Positions 13,701-25,700 of a DNA stretch of 64,000 nucleotides are shown in pieces (the stretch's first letter is position 1; each line of letters begins with the position of its first letter). Origin of the DNA: Gavia stellata (Eukaryota; Chordata; Aves; Gaviiformes; Gaviidae); NCBI RefSeq assembly GCF_030936135.1, contig NC_082599.1:7860847-7924846 (forward strand). The letters are read 5' to 3'. The position numbers and the translations under genes were made by a program. The notes under the pieces are model-generated. The model did not search any database. It was given only the letters and a program-made list of their open reading frames with translations, and was not told where the DNA came from.

Positions 13701-16700
13701 GGACTTGTGACCCTGTGGGGGGCCATGCTGGAGCTGTCTGTTGCTGAAGGACTGCACCCTGTGGAAGGGACCCACGCGGGAGTAGTTTGTGAAGAACTGT
13801 AGGCCGTGGGAAGGACTCACATTGGGGAAGTTTGTGGAGGACTGTCTCCTGTGGGAGGGACCCCACACTGGAGCAGGGGAAGAGTGTGAGGAGTCTTCCA
13901 CCTGAGGAGGAAGGACCAGCAGAGACAATGTGTGAACTGACCTTAACCCCCATTCCCTGTCCCCCTGTGCTGCTGGGAGAGGAGAAGGTAGAGAATTCGG
14001 GAGTAAAGTTAAGCCTGGGAAGAAGGAAGGGATGGGGGGAAGGTGTTTTAAGATTTAGGGTTTTTTCTCATTATCCTACTCTAATCTGATTGGTCATAAA
14101 TTAAATTCATTTTTCACAAGTTAATAGAATCATAGAATGGTTTGGCTTGGAAGGACCTTAAAGATCATCTAATTCCAATCCCCCTGCCATGGGCAGGGAC
14201 ATGTTCCACTAGACCGGGTTGGTCAAAGCCCTGTCCAACCTGGCCTTGAACACTTCCAGTGTTGAGGCAACCTGTTCTAGTGCCTCACCACCCTCATGGT
14301 AAATAATTTCTTCCTAATATCTAATCTAAATCTACTCTCTTTCAGCTTAAAGCCATTACCCCCTTGTCCTATCACTACATGCCCTTGTAAAAAGTCTCTT
14401 TCCAGCTTTCTTGTAGGCTTCCTTCAGGTGCTGGAAGGCTGCTATAATGTCTTCCCAGAGCCTTCTCTTCTCCAGGCTGAACAACCCCAAGTCTTTCAGC
14501 CTGTCCTCGTAGGAGAGGTGCTCCAACCCTCTGATCATCTTCGTGGCCCTCCTCTGGACTCACTTTCAACAGGTCCATGTCCTCCTTATGTTGGGCGCCC
14601 CAGCGCTGGACGCAGGACTCCACCTGGGGTCTCACGAGAGTGGAGTAGAGGGGGAGAATCACCTCCCTCGACCTGCTGGTCACGCATCTTTTGATGCAGC
14701 CCAGGATATGGTTGGCTTTCTGGGCTGCAAGTGTGCACTGCTGGCTCATGTTGAGCTTCTAGTCAACCAGCACCCTCAAGTTCTTCTCCTCAGGGCTGCT
14801 CTCAATCCATTCTCTGCCCAGCCTGTATTTGTGCTTGGGATTGCCCCAACCCACATGCAGGACCTTGCACTTGGCCTTGTTGAACTTCATGAGGTTTGCA
14901 TGGGCCCACTTCTCGAGTCTGTCAAGGTCCCTCTGGATGGCATCCCTTCCCTCCAGCGTGTTGACCACACCACACGGCTTGGTGTCATCAGCAAACTTGC
15001 TGAAGGTGCACTCAATCCCACTGTCCATGTCACTGACAAAGATGTTAAACAGCACGAGTCCCAGTACTGATCTCTGAGGGATGCCACTCATCACTGGTTG
15101 CCACTTGGAAGACTGTATTGCCCGTGACGGTAATTGCTGAGTGATCTCCCTGTCCTTATCTCAACCCATAAGCCTTTCGTTGTATTTTCTCTCTCCTGTC
15201 CAGCTGAGGAGGGGGAGTGATAGTGCTTTGGTGGGCACCTGGCATCCAGCCAGGGTCAACCCACCACAGGTACCTTCTCATTCTTGATCCACAATGCTGC
15301 CTTGCAGTGCAAAGGCTGAGACCTTAACATTTGGAGTTGCGTCTGGGAATCTCATTTTCAGTCTTCCTGCCTGAAAGCTCTTGTGCTCCCGGAAGGTTAC
15401 AGCTCTTGCTTCCACTTCTGTTCCTTTGGCATTTAATCTTGTTAGCAGCAACTTTAATGTTTGAACTGACATTCATCAGAATAATAGTATTTATTCCAGC
15501 ATATCCTCTGTTGAAAGTCTGTCTACCTCTCTATTCCAAGGTTCTCTATGAAGTCTCAGCTAGCTTTTTGTTTTTCTTCCTCATTTTATAGTCCTCTTTA
15601 TTTCTTCATAAGCTTACTAACTTCTGGTTTTCCATTACTTCAGTCTTCATGTGTCCATCTTCTCTTCAGTGGTAAAACTTTGCTGCCTGCTTTAATGTTA
15701 CAAACTGCTGTCCTTGGGGGGGGGAAAAAAGTATTGTTACTCTTAGAATCGTCACTGATGTTAGTTAAGTTACAGTAGTGCTTATAGACTTCAGCGAACT
15801 TTGCTCTCCTTCAAAAGCACATGCTTGCCAGCAGTGTCTTTGATCCTTTTGGTTTTTAAAAAAGCAACCACCTGAGACTGAGTTGTAATTCTTAGTATCT
15901 GCTATTGTATCAGCTAAGCAGGTAGTGATAATGAAAGGTGTCTTCATGCTACTTTTTAAAGGTGTCAGTGTTTGTTTTAGTGTATGGAACACAGTAATTT
16001 AAATCACTTGCCTGTGTGAAAGGGCTTTCATTGCTTCTGGTGCAAATGACAGTCACCATGAGAAGAATTTGGAAAGAGAAATGCTGTTTCTTTGTACAGT
16101 GCCTTTTATTTTATTTTTTTTTAGCAGCACTAATTCCTTTTAGCATAGAGTCTAGTAGTTCCAGTTAACTTGAGTCATATTGTACTGCAGGCTTTGCGAA
16201 CAGAACAAAAAGATAACAATCCAGTCTGTATTAAGGAATCCAACGCTAAGTATAAAAACCGGAGACAGTGACAGTGCATAAAAATTTCGTTGGGAAAATA
16301 GAAGGAAGTGTTTATCAGCAGAAATGCGCCTTGGGCAAGGGTCCAGTCACATGGTCCATCACCATTTTCAATGCAGGGTATGTAACTGCTTTGTCTGTGT
16401 GGGTTTCCACAATGCAGCAGGAAAAAGTGAAGCAGTTAATAGGAAAATGTGAGAAAAAAAACAATAAAAAAAGGCCACAGGAATTGGAGGGCAGGTGTAG
16501 GATGTGGGATGGCTGATTGTCCTTTGGTAGTCTTGGTTTGAAGCTGTGCTGTATTGGGATAGCTTTTTGATCACTTTTTTGGTCCTTTTTGAATTGAACA
16601 TCTTGGGACTTCCAACAAAGCTTTCACAGTTTCCATCCTGTTGTTGAACTTTCTTTTCTCAGCTGACTTGAAGAAAGACTTGGGTGAATATGTTAAAACT

Positions 16701-19700
16701 CAGCTTCCAAAAACCACGAAATTGGTAAGAAATGAGAAGCGGGAAGGCTTGATTCGAGGCAGGATGATTGGAGCCTCTCATGCCACAGGTATACGTTCTT
16801 GTTTCTCTTTTCCTTGTGTACTTTGATTATATGTTAATTGGGTGATTTCTCTTTCTGTAGCGCAGCAGCTCTTTCAGATATTGAATGTTTGACCTGTGAT
16901 TGCTTTAGCCCACTGTAGGGGCTCTGCATGTCGTGCCATGTTCTAAGCTACACAAGGGGAAGAAAGACTTGGGATAATGCCATCTTAAGTGAGAGACATT
17001 TTAGCAATTGTTTCAGAATATCAGAAACTTTGAAATGAGTTAATTGCATTGATCTTTAGCTGTTATATTAACCTATGTTGCAACAGCTACACAAAGTGTC
17101 TTCAGTAATACCTGTATAATGATAATTGGAGACCTTAACTAACATTACCTGTGCATTTAAATGTTTACATCATGCAGTTGACCATGATCTTTATAAAGCT
17201 TTCTCCAGTATTTCCTCATAGCTTTACTGAATTAGTCCTTACTTGAGGTTTTTCTGTTACTCAATGAGAAGGAAGCAAGGAGGACTTGGTACTTGCTTAT
17301 ATGTAACTATAGAGTAGATATAACAAATTCACTGTTTTTTATAGTGTGTAGTTAACTTTAGGAAATCTATGCTGTGTAAGAGAGGGGAGATGTTTTTTCA
17401 AGTCACCCAAACAATGACTTCGCAAATTTGGAGCCAAATTTGAGTGTATCTTAAACCTTGTCTGAACTGTTGATTTGTATTTTTTTTTTCTTCCTGTGGA
17501 AGTTTGCTTTCGATAAAATGAGTTAATTTTTTAGAGTGGGTCAGTGAAATGGTAAAACAAAACCAGTGCTTGACAAAATTTAGTGAGGCAATGTAGAATT
17601 TTCCCTATTCCTGCCCTGAAAGAACGTTGTCTCAGGAATGTCTCCATCTGTGCTAGGTGTTGTGGTCACAGAATGTTTTCTGTATGTTTCACTGAAAACT
17701 ATTGCTCTAAAATGGCAATCTGCTTCCTTGTTAAGGTACACTCTAATCTGGCTTCTAATTCATCCATCTAATTGTAATGTTTCTCATACAAAGCTTTTCT
17801 GTTGTTGCACCGAGTGTTAATTGGGATAAACTATATTTGGCGCTTTATGTACACTGTGTGCGCCTTTTACCATAATATGCTTCCCAGTTAAATTCTTTGG
17901 CGTCTGAAAAACTATGTGCTACTTTCTCAAATAATTTTGAGTGGCAGATAAAGTCTCTTAATTGGTGTTTACTCATTAGCATTGTAATGGCATAATCCAG
18001 AGAGAAAATTGTGCTTGCACTTTCCAAGCTGTGCTACGATTCATTTGAGTTAGTGCAATTTTAAGTCATATTATTGCTTTTCTGAACTGCTGGAGTCTGT
18101 TGGTTTTTTTTCTCCTCAGTCAAATACTGTCTGTTGTTCATGGGTGACTCATTATATTTGTATGTTTCTAAGCTGTTTTCTTTAAAGCTCTTTCCCATCT
18201 CTTCCACATTATTCTAGCATTACATAAATTTTATGTTGTGTCATAAAAATTCAGATGGCTTTTTAGACTGATTGAGCCTGAAGGTTTCTCATGGATCAAA
18301 CTATCGTCTCCGACCATGGCGGATAATCCCCATGTAAATTGATGGACTGAAGTGTTGCTTGGTCTAATACTGGTGGATTTGACTATGCCCGTTTAGGGCA
18401 TTCACTCTCTCCTTTTAAACTGGTATGAATCCACAATCCCTCTAGAGCTAACGAAATGGAGAGATGCTTTATCTTACTCCATATTCAGGAATTGAAATGC
18501 TGTGGCCTGTGTCATGGATGAATGCAGATTAATTAATCAGAATGGCTTGGTTTAAAATCCACAGATCTTAGCTGCAACAGTAACTGGATGGATGCTGAAG
18601 TGTGATACGAAGCGAGCCCAAGGCAATTACAGTCAGTGGACAAAACTAGCTTTGTCAGGGGGATAATTCATCCAGCGCAGTATTTGTCATCTTCAGCTAT
18701 CTCTGTAGTCTAACTCAGGCATGGGAGATGCTCTGCATTAGGACAAATGCACCACTTGACTCTTAGAGTGCTAGTCTGATGATGCTTCATTTAAAGTGCA
18801 GTAGCTCTGCTGAATCTGGGTAGAACATGTGATGAGTATAAAACCCTGTCAAAGAAATGCAAATAACGGCTCACTTGAGCAATTCATAGCTAAATGTGAA
18901 TAGCCAGGATCTACCTTCTGCCTTTGACTGAACTAGTCCCTGCGGAGTCTCTGGTTTGTCAGCGTTTCCGAGTGCAGATGGTGTTTCCCCTCTTTTACAC
19001 AGGGTGGTGAGGATACTGCTGATACTTTGCTGCTGATATAATTGTGTATGTGTTTGTGTGTTTCATGTTACCATGGATCTTTGTGTTTTGTGTGCTTTGG
19101 CCTCTGTAGGGAAAGTGCTGGTATTCCTGGATAGTCACTGTGAGGTGAACGAGATGTGGTTACAACCTCTGCTGACTCCCATCAGAGAAGATCGCAGGAC
19201 TGTGGTGTGCCCTGTGATTGACATAATCAGTGCTGACACGCTTACCTACAGCTCTTCCCCAGTTGTGCGTGGAGGGTTTAACTGGGGCCTGCACTTTAAG
19301 TGGGATCTTGTTCCTTTGTCAGAACTGGAAGGACCCGAGGGAGCCACTGCTCCGATCAAGTAAGGTTCCTCCTATGTGGTGTGAAGCTCTGTATAACATA
19401 TGGATGATCAGAAGCATTTCTTATGCGTTATGGAGTGTATCTGGGTGTGCAGTTTTAGGAGCAGATGCCGAACCTGTCAAATATGACTTGTTTATTTTAC
19501 TGAGAAATAGTTTTGGTTACTATTACCTATTTCAGTTTAATTTCTTGCATTAATCACAAATTAGATATATCTGTCTTATTAGGTCAAGAAAGCACACTTT
19601 TAGAGAATGCTTGTGCAACAGCAGCTTTTGCTAAAGACAAAAGTCTTAAGGAGCTTATGCTATTCTGTATTAAATCTGTCCAATAATTTCACTTTTGAGC

Positions 19701-22700
19701 TATGCATTGATGTTTGTTTCCAGTTGATGTTTCTGTCGATGTGTTTGGCTTAATGATGATTTTGATAACTGCCTTTATGCTAGTAATAGCCTGCATATCC
19801 CACTAATATAGGCTCTATAGTTTCTGCGATGAAATACTAAAGAATTGCTAGATTGGGAAAACATGGTTTTGCGGTAATAGGAAGGTGGTTTCCTAGCTGA
19901 TGGGAGAGAACATCAGAACATATGGTAATTTTCTATGTCAACATCATTTTTTTTGCTTTAGATTTCATTTATATTTTTCCTCAAACAAGCAATTATTTTG
20001 TCACAAAGCTTCCTAAATGAACACACATGGATGTGAAAACTATCTTTAAAATATTACTTATGTCTTTGCACAATGTGGCAAATGCCTAAAACTGTCTGTT
20101 GGAAGCCTGTCCGTATTGTTTTTGTGGTCTGAATTGCTTGAGAGTTGTTCTGAAACAAAAGGCTTGGTAAAGCTTAACACTAGGACTTGAAAGTTACCTT
20201 CCTTAATCTTTTAGCCATTGATGGTTGTCTCACCTGTATAGAGCTGGCAATATCTGGTTCCTGCTGGACACGTAACTGGTGTCAGTAGACACCATTTTTT
20301 AGTAGCAGACACATATGGTTCAGGCATGAGAATAGAAGCTGTTCCAGTGTGAATCCCTTTGTGAGAAGGGCCAGTGCTGGTAAAGAAATGGCAAGAAGCT
20401 GATTGTGCTTTTTCTAGTTGCAGGTATCCATCTCAGTAGAGCATTCAGGTTTGTAAGGTGGAAGAAGTTTACCTTTTTTACAGACTGACTCTTTGCAGCG
20501 CATGTGGTACTTCTGTAAGATTTCAAAAGTGAATCAGGAATTGGGCAGTCTCATCTCTCTCTCATTCTCTTCGCTTGGTCTGTAAATGAAGAGCATTTCA
20601 GGCTGACGCAAACAGCTCCAGCACAAGGTTTTCTGCTGTGGTCTGACAGCTCTGCAGTTAGTCTTTCCATGTCTACCCATCACAAGATTTGGTCTGAGAA
20701 GCCAGGAAACTTCTTAAGTTACTTAACAGTTTGACTGGCTTGTTTGGAAGGTGTCACTGTGGCAGTTTCTGAAGCTAGAAGGGAAAGGACAGACGGGGAA
20801 AATCTGAGTGGGGAACCAGTGTAGACAGTCTTAAAATCCTTATTCTGTTAAGGACTGTTCTCACAGTTAATCTGGAGCATGCCCGAAGGTTAGTTCTTGC
20901 TGTGTTCAACACTATTGTTGCATTCCTTCAACTCACTTTTAGGAAAAACTCCCATAGAAAAGGTAGAGGACTTTAAAGGGAGTCTAATAATCTAAAACGA
21001 TTACATTTTCTGACTATGAAAGTGACTTCCTACTTAGAAGTCTCTGCCTGCTTTGAAAAAGAAGCTAGATTGCTATTTAACCTTTGAAAATGGCTTTCCA
21101 TCAAATGGAAAGTCTTACGGTTTAAGTTTTGGAGACCTTCATAACGAAATATTTTGGTGTCAGGGATGGAAAAATTGAGAGCAACCTTTCAACCCAGGTT
21201 TTAAAGTGACAGAAACTGTAGCAGAAAATTGTGTGAGAACAAGCCAGATTAGGCTTGGTTTCATCACAGATTTTTATTAACAAGGATGAGAAAAAGACGG
21301 TTTCCAGTCCATTGTATGTTACGATTATCATATCATATTTATGTAGTGTTTTTACTCTCTTTTATACTATTCTAGGGCATCCACATGTTATAAATTTGTG
21401 ATACAGTAGCAATTCAATTTAGAGACTGTACAATGGGGATCATATACAGATTTTTACAAAATAGAGCGCCATTCCAATAACATGCAGGCAAGGCAAAAAA
21501 CTGAGGAACCCCAAAGAGAATCTGTGCAAATATAAAGACTGTGAATAACTCATTAATAAACTGATCATTGCATCAATGATGAAACAATGCTGCTCCTGGT
21601 ATTTAATTTCTATCTATGAGATAGAGTAGCATTTCTTTTAGCAGCCTCCTGGCTTGTGTAATTTAAATTTGCACATTGTTTCTTGATGTAATTTAATATG
21701 GGAAAGTAATGTATACTCTGGATTCTACTCCTTCTGCAGTTCAGTCAAGCCTGGTCTGTATAATTTCTCCCTGTAAGAGGGGGAAGAACACATTATTGTG
21801 TGCAAGTGTACGCATTTGTAACTGTAGGGGAAATAGCTTCTGGTAAAGACAGATTTAATTAAATGCAGCTCCTAAATTTCACTGTAGAAAACTTGATGGA
21901 CTCCAAACTTGCACAGGTTTTTACTTTTTTCTCCTTTAGCAGAGAGACAGCCACCCTCTTTCCCTGTCCTAGCCCTTTTCCTCAAGTTTACTATACAAAG
22001 AAATATGGTTTATAGGTATTGGAATAATGAAGGATCACAAATACCACTTCCAGATCTGATTTTGAAAATGTTTTGAGACTAGAAGTGTGATCTGATTTCT
22101 AGTGTCTGCAGGATTTAACTTGTATTATGTAGGTTTAAATTTAAGCTTTGAGACTAGCTGATTCAGCTAAAATTAGTGGTTCTTTCTCTAAAAGAAAATT
22201 AACTTCTTTTAATATTCCTTTTTAGGTCACCTACTATGGCTGGAGGCCTATTTGCCATGGATCATGAGTACTTCAATGAACTTGGACAATATGATAGTGG
22301 CATGGACATCTGGGGAGGAGAAAATCTGGAAATATCTTTTCGGGTAATCTAGCTTTTATGTGTATTGGAGTATGAACCTCAGTGTCTGGCTGCTTCTCCT
22401 TATGTACAATTTCTTTAGCACTGGACTAGCTATTTACACACAAATTGGCACTTTTGTTCTCAGGAAGGATGCCTTCAGTGCATAGTAACTGCCTTTACAA
22501 TAATCTTCAAGTTAAGTTTTAATGGAAAGTTTGAAGAGAATTTTGAGCTCTGTAGTTAAATGTTTGTGGCTTTTTCTTTGTTTGGTGGAGCATTTCATAA
22601 TACCTATAGAGAAGCATAAGAAAAGAATAATTATGCAAATTTCTGAGAGGAGTTTATAAGCAATGTCTAATGAATTTCACAAGTCGGTTAAAAAGATGAA

Positions 22701-25700
22701 TGGCTCACAGCATCATTAGTAGTAAGTAGGCTTATTATATTTCCTTAGACATGTATGGGGCTTTTCAGACACTTCAGCCTCCTTTTTGAGGGCCTGGAAA
22801 TGTAAATATTTTATAACTAAGTTAAGAGTCATATAGAGGAGTCAGCTTGGTTGGGAAGATAATGAGAAAGTTGTAATCGGGAGATACGTCATTGGGCTTC
22901 CTATATTTTATCTCATCTTCCCTGTCACTCCACTGAAGGAAAAACAACTTTTTGGGCTCAACGTCATGTTTACCTCTTCACTTTTGTAAAGTGGATTCAT
23001 CAACAGGTTTGACAAGAGTCCACCTGAAAATGAGATGCTATCATGACAAATATGAAAAGGGGCTTAAAAAAATGAAGTTAACATTAAAAAAAAAAAACCA
23101 AACCCAAACACACAACCCCCAAAACTTTAGAGAAATCTGTCAAATTGGTTCATTAGAGAAATCAAGATTAGAGCTCAAAAATAAGAACTGGCATTTCATA
23201 AATTTGAGTGACTTTAAAGGGGTATGTACTGAATAAATAAAATCTTTCAAGTTTTCAATACAAAATATAATTATTAGATATCTGAGTAGAATTGTATGGA
23301 GTGAGAAAATTATTGTTGTTACTGTGTAATACACAGTTTCAATAAAAAGGGCTTTGAAAAATTGGAGTACATTCAGAGAGCTTTATAAGGTCTGGAAGCT
23401 CCCTCTCCCTGAGGGAGAGTTGTAAAGAGCTTTAGTCTTTATCTTATCTAGGAGGCGTTTTAAAAGTGAATTGATTATAAACTGCTAATGTGAGAAGACT
23501 TTTTTTTTTGAGATCAGAGAGCATGTTAGTCCAACAAAGGGCCAATGATGATAATTTGCAAGAAGCTGAAGTTTATAAAGAAATTTAAAAAAATAAATGG
23601 AAGTAGAGTGTAAATTGAAATCTAGATCTGGGGTTCAACGGAGCTAGATTAAGACACCTAAATGTAGTATCTGAATGTGAACTGTATTTCTGAGATCCCG
23701 TATACTTAACAGAAATAAACAGCTGTGTAAAATAGGTGCTTATACTTAGCTGAAGAACTCTGCAGGCTCCTTTGATGACATTGATGGATCTTTATTATCT
23801 GTTGTGGAAGTGTGAACATGTAATTCTCATGTAGGCAAATTAGGTATCTTAATCTGCAAGTTGAATCCCAGACCATATATTTCAGTGTTTTCTAACAGGT
23901 CATTAGACCATAACATTTTAGAAAATTTACAATTTGTTTTGGGAAAGCCATGATGTGTTATGTGGAAAGTGTGATGATATGACAAAAATAGTCTTTTCTA
24001 ACCTGAAGATTTATTAATTTAACTTGTCAGAAAGCATGATGTGTAGGACAACATTGCTGACACCTAATCACGTCATCATGTATAAACCTACCAAAGTGTC
24101 CCTTGAAGAAAGGGAAGAGGTAGTGAGCCTTGTCAGTATACGTACAACGAGGTGTGTTCTGGTTTTGTATGGACAGATCTGGATGTGTGGTGGTAGACTT
24201 CTGATCATCCCCTGCTCCAGGGTGGGACACATTTTCCGTAAAAGGCGTCCCTATGGCTCACCAGGGGGACAGGACACTATGGCTCATAACTCACTGAGGC
24301 TGGCACATGTGTGGATGGATGAATATAAGGTAAGAGTTAATTCTAGGTCATGAAATGATGTTATTACCTGGCTTGCTTGACCAAGGACTGTATCACAGTG
24401 GGGTCTGTTAGCATCTCTAATGGGGTCTTCCTTCTGTAGTCTGATTTCCTAATGTTAATTTTTGGTATGAATTCTTAAATTCTGTAGGATTGCTGTTTGG
24501 TTTTTGAGTGCTCAAGGCTACTCCCTGTTACTTCTGCTGCCTGCAGAAGATTCAGTTTTCTGCCTTTTTAATGAAGTAAAATATGCCAAATTAAGTTCTT
24601 GTAAGCTCTGCATTGCATTGTGTCCAAATCGGTATTACATGGCAGCCATATACCACTGCTATATGCCTTCAGGTAGTTTCCATGTTGGTGAGACAGGAAT
24701 TTTGTTGGTTGGTTGTTTGCTTTCTGTTTTAATTAGCAGTCTGATTCTTAGTCTGTCTTGCCCTGGAAGATCAGTCAGGACTGACTTCTGGATTCAAGGA
24801 CAAGTATTCCTTCCTTGTCTTCAGATCTTGGTAATGGTGGTTTTAAATGTAGGTCAGGTTTTTGTGAAGCCCTGATCTCTGTGATACTTGAGGACGTTTT
24901 GCCTTGTGAGACCATAGGATTTGCTGTGTGGCCAGCTACTGTGGTCCCTACAATTTCTTTACAAGACGTATTTTATTAACTCTATATTCCGTAAATGTTT
25001 ATGTTTCAAACCCCATCCTTTATCTTGATGTTCAGTCAGTTTGAGGAACCCATTAGGGATCATTAATTTTTATCTCCATTCTCCATCTCCACAATGCGTT
25101 GGTAGATTTGATCTATCACTTTCCCTTTTATTGGTGTCTGGGCATTGTTGTTTTGTGATTAATGATGCCTTTCTCTGAAGCTTGGAATTGATTCTTTGTT
25201 ATAATTTCCAGCCAATACTGCTTTGTCGAACAAGGACTTAAACCGCTGATTCTAGCAGTCTCTTATCACAGGCTTGTGTCCTGAACTTTTCTAGCTGTTT
25301 CTCATCTAATTCTCTGATAGTTGCCAGAGGCTGTCATTATGACAGATTTATGTATGGAAGGCAAGCCTGGAAATATTTTTGTTTTTATAAGCGTAATGCA
25401 AATATTTAGGGCCAGTATCATTTACTGAAGTGATTGTATGATGAATAGTACGAAGATGAGACTTAAAGGACCTGTTTTGCAGCAAAGAGCAAATATCAAT
25501 ATTTAATAAACAAAATTCTATAATGGAAGGGAAACAGCAAAATTTTCATAACTGTTAAAAGCAAAATGTAAAAGTAAGTTCATGTATACAATGGAAATAA
25601 ATAATGCAGAAAAGGTAAGATACTAAAATTTGATTTTAACCAGGAAAGAGGCAATTGGAATAGCAGAGCTACTTTTTTGAAGCAGACCAATATCTGATAG

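Larger units (their letters stand above)
13145..15268 (-). mobile_element. Solo endogenous-retrovirus LTR, interrupted by CR1
   Basis: Read on the minus strand this begins TGTGGTGGGTTGACC (15268 downward) and ends CCAATACA at 13145, and it matches an LTR type I know from many bird genomes. The two pieces are 13145-14122 and about 15107-15268, roughly 1.14 kb without the CR1. Perfect GGTAC duplications flank the whole, so the LTR inserted first and the CR1 landed inside later. A TTAAATA-like box on the minus strand near 13330 leaves a short R-U5, which supports the minus orientation. No internal retroviral genes are present. The 5-bp duplication suits an ERVL-like or class I element, but the class is inferred. 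It is antisense to GALNT11. Confidence 0.9.
10844..16662 (+). other. GALNT11: GALNT11 intron 3
   Basis: A 5.8-kb intron. It contains a GC-rich patch at about 11370-11530 that belongs to no repeat I recognise, and a solo LTR at 13145-15268 broken by a CR1 at 14123-15106. The rest is ordinary A/T-rich intron. Confidence 0.7.

Noticed and set aside
13214..13953. Overlapping long ORFs on the minus strand (up to 180 residues)
   Set aside because: They lie in the tandem-repeat part of the solo LTR, all three frames are open because of the repeat unit, and no protein family is recognisable.
14375..15094. Reverse-transcriptase-like ORFs on the minus strand as a possible live LINE or retron
   Set aside because: The pieces are in different frames, interrupted, and truncated at the 5' end. 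They are the tail of a dead CR1.
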